Source of the DNA: Diospyros lotus
Taxonomy: Eukaryota; Streptophyta; Magnoliopsida; Ericales; Ebenaceae
Reading direction: 5' to 3'
NCBI RefSeq assembly: GCF_014633365.1
Contig: NC_068342.1
Location: 482,622-546,621, forward strand
DNA length: 64,000 bases
Below the pieces are notes generated by a model. The model saw only the letters and a list, made by a program, of their open reading frames with translations. It made no database searches and was not told the origin of the DNA. Below are positions 12,576-23,288 of this stretch, in pieces. Position 1 is the first letter of the stretch. The number at the start of each line of letters is the position of its first letter. The position numbers were made by a program, and so were the translations under genes.

Positions 12576-13126
12576 ATGTCTCAAAAAGCGTTGATGGAGC
12601 CGGATTTGAGCAAGCTGGATGTGACAAACATTGGTAATTTCATTTGTGAATCATTTTCATTACTTTCAGAATCATTTTGATTACTTTCAGAATGCATTAA
12701 GTTGTGATTTTGGTGTTTTGGGGAGATTTAGTTTCCCTTTTCATGGCAAATTAATTTTAGCAAAAGATTTATTAAATTAATACGGAAATGCACTACATAA
12801 GAATAAGAACATAAACAAAGGTTTAAGATACATTAACAAGAATAGATGGATGAAAGTTAAAAAGTTGACTTGGATAAAACTATTGGATTTGCAATATGTA
12901 GCAGTTTTGTGGGATTAATAGGATTTTGATTTCTTTTACTTTGTTTAACAAGTTGCAGAATTGTTTTTTAATTTTTTTATCATCCTATCCAGGAAACGTA
13001 GTTCATAGTTTTGAAGATGAATGTTTCGAAATCCATGACGAATTGCTAGGCACAGAAAATCATGATACATGCAATGAAGAAATATTAGTAGATGAGAGTC
13101 GGATTGTCCCGGAGGTTGTTCATTAA
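12576..13126 (+). CDS. Chimeric 63-residue ORF: eIF2-gamma N-terminus plus unknown exon
   Basis: Exon 1 at 12576-12633 encodes MSQKALMEPDLSKLDVTNI. It closely resembles the conserved N-terminus of plant translation initiation factor eIF2 gamma, which in the family continues into the GTP-binding domain. Here exon 1 ends at a GT donor in phase 1. The next good acceptor (cctatccag, exon from 12993) is also phase 1, so splicing gives 44 more residues (GNVVHSFEDECFEIHDELLG and on) to a TAA at 13126. That second part is acidic and not recognised. It has no G-domain, so the product cannot be a working eIF2 gamma. The DNA upstream (about 12140-12575) looks like the donor gene's 5' UTR with an intron ending at tttgcag near 12486. 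It lies inside the Pack-MULE. Splicing and expression are inferred, not shown. Confidence 0.5.
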
Positions 13127-14238
13127 ATTTTTTTTTTCTTATATGCAGGTAATGCAGTACAGTATGTTAATGAATACATGCAAGGACGGCCGAGAGCATG
13201 AGTTTTATAAATCTCATCGTTAAACCAAGTGTGAAGTGAAAGATCTAACATTTTAGTCACCTTGAAAATTTTATTATTGTACTTTTGATTTTGGAAGTTA
13301 TGTACTCAGTAATCATACTAATTTTTATTAAGAATTTAATTTCTTAAAACATATTTATGAGACTTTTGGCAAATTGGTTCAATTTTATTGTAACAATATT
13401 TAACTTGCTTGTGTAAAACTTTTATTCATGTAAATGATGGTTGGAGCATTTAAATGCTTGCTGATGTCCATTTTATCTTCTTACATTTTGGAATTGGATT
13501 TTGTTCTATTGCCAGAAAATTTCTATCTTTTTTATATGATGATTGCTCTATTGGCAACTAATGCCAAAAACACACATATTGTAAGTATATATTATGATTT
13601 ATGATGGCAACTAATATGAGTGGTTAAATTTGTACAGGTTTTATTATACTATTAAGCTGAGTTAGAAAAATTTGTTTCTGCATTTAGACATCATGTGTAA
13701 TGAGTTGACTATCCTTGCCTTCTAGTTTGTGCTTCACTCCTTCCTGTATATTATTATATAGTGTAAATAAATTCAGCAGAAGCATTGTTAGCTATAAATT
13801 TTGCAGACAGATTTACTAAAGGTTAATTTATGAATCAGCTGATAATATGTTTGAATTGACCAATCAAGCGAGGCTACATGGGAGAAAAAGTTCATTTGGA
13901 TGAACAAAATGCACACACTCGCACAAATCTAGTTGTCTTGAACAAGCAGTCCCAATTGGTCCAAGAAATTCCCATATTAAAAATAATGTAATTAAGGGGA
14001 ACAAGCAACAAATGAAGAAAAAGAAAGTAGGTTTAATAATTGCAATCTCAATAATAGCTTAAACATCACGAAATTAAAAAAATACAATAATACCTCGACA
14101 TCTAGAAAGTCATAAATTTTGTACAAATACATATGCAACGACAGTAATACTTAGGTTGCTGTGGAGCAACCTTACTGCTACAGGAGGATAATATCCTAAC
14201 TCTCAAACAATACTATCACATATGCTTTCTTGATATCA

Positions 14239-14535
14239 CTAACAGAGTTGGTGGTGGGAGATGTGGTAGCAGAACTGTTGGTGCCGATTTGAAGAGAGGG
14301 TAGGAAGTTCAAAATCTACAGGACCTGAAATTGAAAGAGGGTAAGATGTGGTTTTGCTGGCATCAATGGATGTACCAGGTTGTGAAGCAATGACAGAAGC
14401 TGTCACATGCTTTTTTGAACGCTAGCACCCTCTATGCATGTGCCTCTCACAATATTTCTGATTGAGAACAAGATCCCTGTTGCATCTCCACTTCTTCCCG
14501 TTAGTTCTTCTACACTTCCTTGGTTCTGGATCCAT
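14239..14535 (-). pseudogene. GRF transcription-factor fragment, WRC domain
   Basis: Minus-strand frame starting [18 protein letters not shown] encodes a complete WRC zinc-binding module. The spacing is Cys-X9-Cys-X10-Cys-X2-His, followed by RHMHRG. This is specific to plant growth-regulating factors, where the domain binds DNA and carries the nuclear signal. Immediately after the domain an in-frame TAG (14422-14424) interrupts the protein. The frame resumes with SKKHVTASVIASQPG and runs to a second stop at 14239. The copy is therefore a broken fragment, not a gene. It sits inside the Pack-MULE and points opposite to the eIF2-gamma piece, so it was captured separately. Confidence 0.8.
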
Positions 14536-15639
14536 CTCACTCTTACAATGAAAGGCCTGAAGATTGAATCCTATAACTAAAACCAATCAAGGAAAAACAA
14601 AAAGAAAATTCAGGTCAACATTCCCCTTTGAAATATCTATAGCCAAGTGATAATTTTGTTGGAGGGAAGTGAGTTGAAAATAAGCCAAGGGTATCAAGAC
14701 ACAATTCACTGCTAGATTTAGAGAATGATAAAACTTAAACCATTTAAGAAGACAAGTAAAATACTCATGATTAAGTTGAACAAACATAAACCCATCTTAA
14801 AAGGGTCTTCCTATATGAGCCTTTATTCAAATTGTGAAGAAGCAATCCCATTAGTATGAAAGCATTCAAATGTCAAGATTGATAAGCTAAAACAAAAAAT
14901 GTTCTCAAATAAATCTAGAAATCACAGGAAATTGCATAGAACAACAAAACACCATTTCTAACACGATTATGAAAATAAGCCATCTTAAAAACTATAACCC
15001 GAACCAAACTCAAATATTACATTCAGAAATTGAGAAACAATAACATATTTAATTCACTTGACAGATCTCAAATACTAAAAACAAATCAATAGGTACTTAG
15101 TTGGAACAAGTTTCAAGTCCAGTAAACAAACATCTATACAAACCAAGATCACAACTTATTAAATAAAATATCTGTAACAGTCAAAAAATAATAAGATCAA
15201 TTCCAGTTCATCTACAGTTTCTCAAGCAAATAATGCCACATCTTCAAATGACCTAGTAAATTATACAAATTTCCACAACATAAAATCCATTCCAAATTTC
15301 AAGATGGAAATCATAACCCAACTAAAAAGAAATCAACTTTCAAGTATAAACCCCTAAAGCAAACAACATTTCAAGCACAAGTCAGCAAGCATAATTCAAA
15401 GCACAAGTCATTAACATGACTAGTAACACAACAAAAATCCATTTACAGCTTGGGTAACATAAAACCATCTCAACTCCCCCCCCCTCCCGGTGAGAACTCA
15501 AATTTCAAGTCTAAACTTGTAAAACAAGCACAAGCAAAGCACAATCACTAACTCAAGCACTGAGAGCAACAAAAAAAGAAGAAAAAGAAAACGAAGAAAG
15601 AAGCCCACTTACAACTTGGGAAATGATTATAGATTCCAC

Positions 15640-15765
15640 CATTAGCAAAGCCAAAGAACCTGGTGACACTCATCTAGATGGGGAGAACTTGGGAAATGTA
15701 GTTGCATATGATGGCCTGCTGTCGGAACCCATACCACTACGCCAACATGAACCCACACTTCCCCT
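15640..15765 (-). pseudogene. Possible GRF QLQ-domain relic
   Basis: The minus-strand frame reads GFRQQAIICNYIS, then VLPI, a stop codon and MSV. This resembles the QLQ region of GRF proteins (an aromatic-Arg/Glu-x-Gln-Ala-x-x-Tyr-x-Tyr pattern followed by Pro-Ile-Trp), with a short deletion and the Trp codon changed to TAG. A GTAAGT donor lies just downstream (about 15609-15614). It is placed upstream of the WRC fragment on the same strand, as expected if both came from one GRF gene with an intron of about 1.1 kb. The match is weak on its own and rests mainly on context. Confidence 0.35.
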
Positions 15766-16106
15766 GTTTTTAAATATGTTTGACGAAGCTTGGCGCGCGC
15801 GCGCGTGAGAGAGAGATGGAGGGATGGATGCTATGTGACTTGGAAGAGATGAGAAATTTAAAAAGGAAACGAAAAGCCAAAATCACCCGAAGAAAGCAAA
15901 GAATGGCACCAGCCCACACCCACTGGCAGATGGTAGCGCCATGTATTGCAACCAATCCATATGGGGATTAAGCTATAGAGAAGGGGGGGCGACGGCGGAA
16001 GATGCTCGCAGCGATGGGAGGCGAAACGATTGTGCTCGCAGAGGTGGCAAACCGGGGGGGACGCCAGTCCTCGTGACCGGGGGGGCGACAGTGGACGGTG
16101 CGCGCG

Positions 16107-16432
16107 TGATGGGGGGCATGACCGTTTAGGGGGGCTACGGTGGAGGGAGGGGCGACAATGAAAAGTGCTCGCGGTGATGGGGGGCGCGATGGCGGAAGGT
16201 GCTTTCGGCGGTGGCAGGGCAAGCCGAAAGGGGCAATGACCGATGCTCTTTGCAGTAGTGAGTTTGAGAGAGAGAGTGTGGGAGAGACAGTGAAAGAAGG
16301 GAGAGGGAGAGTGAGAGAGCAAAAATGGGGGAGAGAGAAAATGGGTGGGCTTTTGAAAAGATAAAAGATGAAAAAATAAATTAAAAATAAAATAAAACTT
16401 TCGGTAAACGCTTCTCAACAAGTAGCTTAGTC
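16107..16432 (-). repeat. Right terminal inverted repeat of the Pack-MULE
   Basis: Reverse-complement partner of 11690-12000. A long open frame on each strand here (for example the 187-codon minus frame from 16421) is a by-product of the GC-rich repeat and is not called as a gene. Confidence 0.75.
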
Positions 16433-16440
16433 CTTTTATG

Positions 16441-16962
16441 CAATGTTTTAAAAATCGGATCGGAGAGCGAACCGATCTATTAATTGGGTCACGAGTCAGT
16501 TAGTCCGACCGGTTAGATCGGAGTGGTCCGACCGGATGATGTCATATATATATTTTATAATTAAATAATATATATATTTGAAATACTAATATTCTATATA
16601 TTATTATGAGAAATGTTATTATTTACTAATACACAACTAATATTTTATATATAATTGTTATATATGTTGTTAAAAAATTAATTAAGAATTAAAAATTTAA
16701 AAATAAGTGTGAGAAATGCTATTATTAACTAATATATAACTAATATTTTATATATAATTGTTATATATGTTGTTAAAAAATTAATTAAGAATTAAAAATT
16801 TAAAAATAAGTGTGAGGGTGAAAAAAATCGGGGTCAATCCGGTTCCCGGTTCGACCGGGTTGATGAAGATTTGATTTTTTATGTCAAATTCGACCAGATA
16901 GGCCATCGGTTTCTGATTTTTTCGGTCCAATCGATCGATCCGGTCCGATTTTTAAAACAATG
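16441..16962. mobile_element. hAT-type MITE with perfect 8-bp target duplication
   Basis: The left end reads caatgttttaaaaatcgga and the right end reversed reads cattgttttaaaaatcgga, so the terminal inverted repeats differ at one of 19 bases. Both sides are bordered by cttttatg (16433-16440 and 16963-16970), a perfect 8-bp duplication typical of hAT insertions. It encodes no protein. It landed exactly at the right end of the Pack-MULE inverted repeat. Confidence 0.88.
16607..16812. repeat. Two-copy 103-bp tandem duplication inside the MITE
   Basis: Unit one (16607-16709) and unit two (16710-16812) both start tgagaaatg and end aaaaataagtg. They differ at only a few positions in the first third, so the duplication is recent relative to the MITE. 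Confidence 0.85.
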
Positions 16963-17225
16963 CTTTTATGTATACGGGTAAGAGCAATAGCTTTAGGCTT
17001 TGGTCTGTATACGGATTTGGGCTTGGCCTTGGGATAAATATTTTTATTATTAGGTTGACAATAATAATAATAATAATAATAATAATAGCCGAGGAGTGGA
17101 AATAATAATAATATAAAATTGATAAATGCTTTAGTATGCTAGTACTTGTAAGTAAAGTAGTAACAGCAAATGCTGCCCTGGAAATAGTAATAGACACCTC
17201 TTCCCGCTGCTTCAGAATTTCCTCA

Positions 17226-17260
17226 AAACCCTAGGAAAATTGGTTTCGCTTAAAACCCTA
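17226..17260 (+). promoter_or_regulatory. Two telo-boxes in the SmB 5' region
   Basis: AAACCCTA occurs at 17226-17233 and again at 17253-17260, about 90-120 bases before the SmB ATG, followed by a CTT microsatellite. Telo-boxes near the start site are common in plant genes for translation and RNA-processing proteins. The upstream stretch 16971-17225 also contains a TAA/AAT triplet run (about 17060-17088) and otherwise nothing recognised. Confidence 0.7.
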
Positions 17261-17346
17261 TTTCTTCTTCTTCTTCTTCTTCTTCTTCTTCGGTCTACTG
17301 CCTTTTCAAGCTTCCTCGTCGGAGTTGGCACTCCAAAAGGTTCAAG

Positions 17347-18198
17347 ATGTCGATGTCCAAGAGCTCGAAGATGCTTCAGTTCATCAACTATAGGATGCGT
17401 GTAACGATCCAGGACGGCAGGCAACTGGTCGGCAAGTTCATGGCCTTCGATAGGCATATGAATCTCGTCCTCGGCGACTGCGAGGAGTTCCGCAAGTTGC
17501 CTCCCGCCAAGGGCAAGAAGAACGAAGAACGCGAAGAGCGTAGAACTCTGGGATTGGTTCTTCTAAGGGGCGAGGAGGTTATATCGATGACGGTCGAGGG
17601 GCCTCCTCCTCCCGAGGAGTCCCGAGCCAAGGCTGCTGGCGCCGCCGCATTGGCTGGTCCCGGAATTGGCCGCGCCGCTGGTCGTGGAATTCCCACTGCG
17701 CCGCTGGTGCAGGCGCAGCCCGGCCTAGCCGGCCCCGTTCGCGGCGTTGGTGGCCCGGCGCCGGGCATGATGCAGCCCCAGATCTCCCGGCCCCCTGTTC
17801 CCCAGGTGTCCGCCCCGCCGATGACTTACCCGGCCGCTTCTCCTCCAGTGATTCGGCCGCCGGGGCAGATGCCGGGTTACCCGGGGCAGCCGCCGCAGCA
17901 GATGGCTCGCGGTCCGCCGCCCCCAATGCCACCGCAGTTTGCTCCAAGGCCGGGGTCGGCTCCGCCCCCTCAGTTCCAGGTTCCGCCGCCGCAGTTTGGA
18001 CAGAGACCCATGGGTCCGCCTCCGCAGATGATGAGAGGACCTCCGCCCCCACCTCGGCCAGGAATGCCAGCCCCGCCGCCTCCTCGACCCGGGATGCCGC
18101 CTCCGCCCGGTGGTGCTGTTCCGGTCTATGGCCCGCCTCGCCCAGGGATGCCGCCTCCGCCAAACCCTCAACAACAGCAGCAGAATCAGCAGCAGTAG
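17347..18198 (+). CDS. SMB: Small nuclear ribonucleoprotein SmB/B'
   Basis: Core Sm protein of the U1, U2, U4 and U5 snRNPs. With the other Sm proteins it forms the seven-membered ring on snRNA Sm sites, in the nucleus. A single uninterrupted frame of 283 residues. The Sm fold fills residues 1-80: Sm1 holds [20 protein letters not shown] and Sm2 holds [14 protein letters not shown]. After a GRG-containing stretch the C-terminal half is rich in Pro, Gly, Met and Gln. It ends in several PPRPGMP motifs (near 238-272), the known docking sites for GYF/WW-type splicing factors, and a poly-Gln tail. Residue composition and order match plant SmB. The coding part has no intron. A good donor (ctg|gtatgt) lies seven bases after the stop, so a 3' UTR intron is possible. 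A CTT microsatellite and two telo-boxes precede it. Confidence 0.96.
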   Translation: MSMSKSSKMLQFINYRMRVTIQDGRQLVGKFMAFDRHMNLVLGDCEEFRKLPPAKGKKNEEREERRTLGLVLLRGEEVISMTVEGPPPPEESRAKAAGAAALAGPGIGRAAGRGIPTAPLVQAQPGLAGPVRGVGGPAPGMMQPQISRPPVPQVSAPPMTYPAASPPVIRPPGQMPGYPGQPPQQMARGPPPPMPPQFAPRPGSAPPPQFQVPPPQFGQRPMGPPPQMMRGPPPPPRPGMPAPPPPRPGMPPPPGGAVPVYGPPRPGMPPPPNPQQQQQNQQQ

Positions 18199-18708
18199 TG
18201 ATCTGGTATGTTGTATCTTCTTTTAAAAGGAAATTTAGCATTTATATGTTTTTATCGAGAAGGAAAAGAATTAGATATTGAAAATGTCTTTCAATTTGTG
18301 TGCTTGAACTTGATCTCTATTTTATGCATATTCTTTATCGTGATTCTACTTGTTAGATGCGAGAACTTTCTACAATACCTCAACCTTCAGGCTTTATGTT
18401 GTTTATGTTTTTGTTACTGAGTTATATGGTTAACCAGGCTGTTGTTAATTATTTTCAATGAATGAATATTTTTTATGCCCATTGAAAATTGAGTAACAAA
18501 AAAGAAACATTCTTGAAAAAGATATCCTTAAATGTTTTTCAAGTTCCCATTTCCGCTGTTGCTTGTGATCTTGACTTAGTTCTATTCTGTAAGTGCTTAA
18601 TTGTTCTAGTCGAAAATCGACAAGGACTATGAGGAACAGAATCATAATTCAATAAAAGCTATTTAAGGAAATATTATTTTTATTTATTAATAGATTAAAT
18701 ATACACTA
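18199..18708. other. SmB 3' region up to the Copia element
   Basis: Contains the SmB 3' UTR or the start of a 3' UTR intron (GT at 18206-18207). It ends at cacta, the left target duplication of the Copia element. No further gene is seen. Confidence 0.55.
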
Positions 18709-19278
18709 TGTTAAAACCGAAGCACTGCCAGTACCCAATAACTCACTCAAATGCTCACCGAATCAACCACAATACATACACAAAATCAGAAAGTAAAAGA
18801 AAGACATAATTGAAATAGAAAAAGGAAGATCAAACCAGAAGTCTTGCACGCCGATTTTACCCTGGTTCATGTCACGAAAATGGCACTACATCCCGCAATT
18901 CCACCGAGAGAACAATCCACTAAGAATGAAAGAAATCAGTACAATGAGTAACTCGCTCTCTCTTAACCCAAGTACAATCCTCTCGAAAGACTCCAAGAAC
19001 TATTCTTCTCACAGCTCTCTCTCTTTATCACTGCACTCGAACAAGAGAGGAAATGATTTCTGATTGATGATGACAACTGATCCCTTGCCCTCATATTTAT
19101 AAACTATGGGGCAGACCAAGATAGAGATATAACTGACTCTACAAAGTCTAAACTACTCCTAGTATATTTAGTTAATTATAGAAACATCCTGCACATTATT
19201 TGCCACTCGATCATCATCATTGACTCCTCTGATTTCTTCTAAGCTTTCAACACACTTAACTTGGGCGAAACATCAACA
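18709..19278 (-). repeat. Copia 3' LTR
   Basis: 570 bp, TG to CA ends. It matches 30885-31464 over its full length. On the minus strand it contains a tataaata promoter box within the block gccctcatatttataaacta of the plus strand. Confidence 0.92.
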
Positions 19279-19508
19279 AATTTCCACCATTTTGCCTCAA
19301 GTAAAACCTGAAACTTTATCATTTTTGTTCTGCTCTCTCTGAAAACCTAAAAAGTAATCAATCAAACAACATAAAACTGTAACAACCTTAAATAATGATG
19401 CAGTTTAGACATGGGAACAACTTTAGTGAACATGTCAGCTCCATTATCATTACCTGCAACTTTAATAAGATCAATTTCTTTCTTCTCAAGAATTTCTCTT
19501 ATAAAATG

Positions 19509-22500
19509 TTATCTAATGTCAATATGTTTAGTTCTGTCATGGTGGCTTTGATTTTTAGTTAAGTGTATAGTATTTTGGTTGTCACACTTTAGAATAACCT
19601 TCACATTATTTCCTAGGAGCTCACTGACCAAACCTTTCAACCACAATGGCTCTTTAACAGCCTTGGTCACTGCTATATACTCTGATTCGGTGGTTGAAAA
19701 TGCCACAACCAGCTAAAGATTAGTCTTCCAACTAATTGTTGAGTTCCATAATTAAAACACATAGCCAGTGGAAGACTTCCTATCTAGGTCTGATGCATAA
19801 TCTGCATCTGTATAGCCTATAATATTCGGTTCTTCTGATTCCTTAGCTCCACCATAGACTAGGACCTTATTAATTGACCCCTTTAGGTATCTGAACACCC
19901 ACTTTACAGTTGTCCAATGTTCATTCCCTGGATTAGCCACGAATCTACTTATCACACTCATGGCATGGGCTAAATCCGACCTAGAACACATCATAGCATA
20001 TATAAGGATGCCAACAGTATTAGAATAGGGAATTCTTTTCATATCTCTTAGGCTCTCTTCATCCGTTGGAGATTGGGCATGCAATAACTTGAAATGTTGT
20101 GCAAAGGGTACATTTACCACTTTTGCATCCAACATATGAAATTTCTTTATGATTTTTTGTAGATAGGCTTTCTGGGATAGCTGGAGGGTTCGGTTATGTC
20201 TATCCCTAGTAATTTCTATCCCTAAAATATTTTTAGTTTCACCTAATTCTTTCATCTCAAAGGCTGACCTAAGTTTCAGTTTTAAACTTTGGATTTCAGC
20301 TAGTGAATGACTTGCAATAAGCATGTCATCTACGTATAACAGGAGGTAAATTGCTACTTTAGAGGAAACATGCCTAAGGTAGACGTAACAATCAAATGAG
20401 CTTCTTATAAACCCTTGACTTAGCATAAATGAGTCAAATTTCTTGTACCACTACCTAGGAGACTGTTGTAGTCCATATAAGGATTTCTTCAACAAGTAAA
20501 CCTTGTCCTCTTTTCCCCTAATTTCAAATCCTCTAGGTTGATCCATTAGAATTTCTTCTTCTAACTTGCCATGGAGGAATGCAGTGGTAACATCCATTTG
20601 CTCTAGGCAAAGGTCTAGATGGGCTGTCATAGCTAGCAAGGTTCTTATAAGAGTGTGTCTCACAATCGGAGAAAACACTTCGTTGAAATCTACCATTGCT
20701 ACTTCGGTAAAACCCTTTGCTAGTAGCTTAGCTTTATACCTAGGCTTAAGGCTAACTCTAGCTCCTTTTTTCACCTTAAATAACCACCTACAACCTACTA
20801 TTGTTTTTCCCAAGAGTCTATCTACCAACACCCAAGTCTCATTCTTTTTCAAGGATTCCATCTTAGCTTCCATGGCAACCTGCCATTTCTGAGATTCCTT
20901 TGAGTTTATAGCATCTTCATAGGACTGAGGCTCTTCTCCAGCCATCTCATTCACACTTAGCAGTGCGTATGCCACTAAATCAGAGAAACCATATCTCATT
21001 GGTGGCCCACTAACTCTTCTTTGCCTATCTCAGCCTACATTTTACGTTTCTTCAATTAAATCTCCTATTGTACTTGATGAACCAGCACTATCCATGTGCT
21101 AGTCTTCATCATAACTCGATGAATCCCTCACATCTATAGATCTGTCAAGGCTATTTCGGCTTGAGGATCCTTCACCAGCACTTGGCTAGTCCTGAATAGG
21201 ATCTAAGGGAATATCATATGCAACAACATCATCCTGTTGTTATTGTTCAAAATTTACAACTTTTGCCTTCCTTTTCATATCCCTATTTTCCTTGTCTTGA
21301 TTAATAAATGAATTCTCATAAAAAATTACATCTCTACTTACCATGGTTCTAGGCATTTCTTCTTCTAAGTTCCACAACTTATACCCTTTAACCTCTGATG
21401 GATAACCAATAAACACACACTTCTTAGCCCTAGGTTTTAATTTACCTTGTTTTATATGGGCATAAGCTGTACACCCAAACACCCTAAGATGATCTAGGTT
21501 TGACTTATGATTATTCCACATTTCATAAGGTGTCTTAAAAACCTATGGCTGATGAAGGTGACCGGTTTATCACATAGGTTGTTGTAGCGACAGTCTCTCC
21601 CCAAAATGCTTTTGGAAGCTTAGCATGAAACAACATACATCTCACCCTCTCTAGGAGGGTCATGTTCATGCGCTCAGCTAACTCATTTTGCTTAGGATTA
21701 TCGGGGGCAGTAAGGTGTCTTAGAATGCCACTCTCTTTAGATAATTAGGTGAATTCCTTATTACAAAATTCTAGACCATTATCAGTCCTAATGACCTTCA
21801 ATTTTATACCCCTTTGATTTTCAATCATAGTTTTCCAAGTCTTAAATGCATCAAATGTATTATCTTTGGATTTCAAAATAAAGACTCAAACCATTTTATA
21901 GTCATCTATTATAGAAAGGAAATGCCTAGCTCCACCATGAGTTAGGGTTTGACTAGGGTCCCATAAGTTCGAATGGACATATTCAAGTGGGTTTTTAGAG
22001 GTATGGAGTGCCTTCTTAGGAAAGTTTACCTTTGCAGATTTTCCATAGATACATGATTCGTATGTGTCTAAATTTGTTACCTTACAGAAGCCTAAAATCC
22101 CTTTACTAACTAGTTCTCTAAGCCCTTGGACACTCATATGAGCCATCCTAAAATGCCATACCTTTGTGTACTCATAGGTCTTATTTTCACCTTCAGCCAC
22201 ATCCCCACATAATGTGGAAGCTATCATAACAAATATCCCATTTTTCAGGACTGCCTTCATACATACAAGTGATCCCTTAGCTACCTTGAGAACATCACCA
22301 TGACCACTGTAACTATAGCACTCTTAGCTAGCTCCCCTAAGGAAATCAGGTTCCTCTTTTTAAGTCTGAGACATATCTTACTGATGACAGGGTCCTTGAC
22401 TGACCCATCAAATATCTTAAGCTTAATGTCCTCAATTCCCTTTATGTTACACTCTTGGTTATTCCCTAACAGAACCTTCCCCCACCAATGTCTCTATAAC

Positions 22501-23262
22501 TCAAGAACCATTCTATATGGGGTGACACATGGAAAGAACAACTTAAATCTAATACCTACACCTCTCTATCCAAATGACTTGATACCACAAGTGCATCTGA
22601 GCTATCATAGTCAAACTCATATAGAGCTTGAGAATTCTAGTTTGCCTTTATCTGAAAAATCTTGCTTTTTCTTTGGGGCAATTTTTCTTTTTATGCCCTT
22701 CCTCATAGTAGTGAAAACATCTAAAGTTTTTCCTACCAATTCTTAACTTTTATCAAGCCTTCCCCTTTGCCTTAGGCTCTCTCTTTTCAGATCTATATCT
22801 AGTTGTAAGGGCATCCCCAGCAGATTTCTTCATCTCTAATTTTTGCTATAGCTTTTTAGAGTTAAGAGCACGTATAACATCCTCTAAGGATATGGTGTCC
22901 TTACCATGCTTTAGAATGTCCACAAAATGCTCATATGACTTAGGTAATTAATGCAACAGAATTAGGGCCTTATCCTCCTCTTCATATGATATATTTAGGT
23001 TTTCCAAATCAAGGCATAATTTGTTAAAATCATCAATATGGTTTTGGAGCTTTTGCCCTTCTTGCATTTTGAAAGTAAGGAACTTAGCTTTCAAATATAA
23101 CCTACTCGAGAGAGACTTAGTCATATATAAACTTTCTAAGTTAGACCACAATGCCTAAGTAGTTTCCATCTTGGACACTTCCCTTAGGATTTTGTCCCCT
23201 AGACTCAAGATTAGGGTATTAAAGGCATTTTCACATATTTCTTGCCCTTCTAATTTTTGTTC
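19509..23262 (-). pseudogene. Copia pol and 3' part of gag, broken
   Basis: Minus-strand pieces in element order: Gag tail (about 23230-22950), GAG-pre-integrase (WHFRMAHMSVQGLRELVSKG), integrase core fragments, and the Copia middle region (WNNHKSNLDHLRVFGCTAYAH). Then reverse transcriptase from 20999 (AMEAKMESLKKNETW, the YVDDM active-site box at about 20330) and RNase H with TDADYASD (about 19800) and STTESEYIAVTKA (19700-19650). The reading frame is interrupted by many stops, so no functional polyprotein remains. The second Cys of the zinc motif in the pre-integrase piece is also lost. Confidence 0.9.
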
Positions 23263-23288
23263 GTTAGTAGCTGTTTCAGGCAAACCAA

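Larger units (their letters stand above)
11690..16432. mobile_element. Pack-MULE-like element with captured gene fragments
   Basis: The two ends are long inverted repeats. Left (from about 11690) reads aggattaacctactagtag and then gcgtctaccgaaa. Right, reversed from about 16432, reads aggactaagctacttgttg and then gcgtttaccgaaa. Homology continues for over 300 bp through GC-rich DNA (gcaaagagcatcgg, ccgccrtcgcgccccccatc). No transposase is found. The interior instead carries host-gene pieces: an eIF2-gamma-like 5' end on the plus strand (12.2-12.63 kb) and GRF pieces on the minus strand (14.24-14.54 and about 15.64-15.77 kb). GC-rich inverted ends with captured exons are the hallmark of Pack-MULEs. 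The intervals 13127-14238 and 14536-15640 hold only AT-rich DNA that looks like captured intron sequence. A clean 9-bp target duplication could not be found because a later MITE landed at the right edge. Confidence 0.7.

Noticed and set aside
15858..16421. 187-codon minus-strand open frame
   Set aside because: It lies in the GC-rich terminal inverted repeat of the Pack-MULE. Its Pro/Ser/His-rich composition follows from the repeat, and the opposite strand is equally open.
16607..16812. Considered as a CRISPR-like or satellite array
   Set aside because: Only two AT-rich copies without spacers, inside a plant MITE. It is a simple tandem duplication.
17579..18241. 220-codon minus-strand frame opposite SmB
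   Set aside because: It is the shadow of the Pro-rich SmB coding sequence. Only the plus frame shows the Sm fold.
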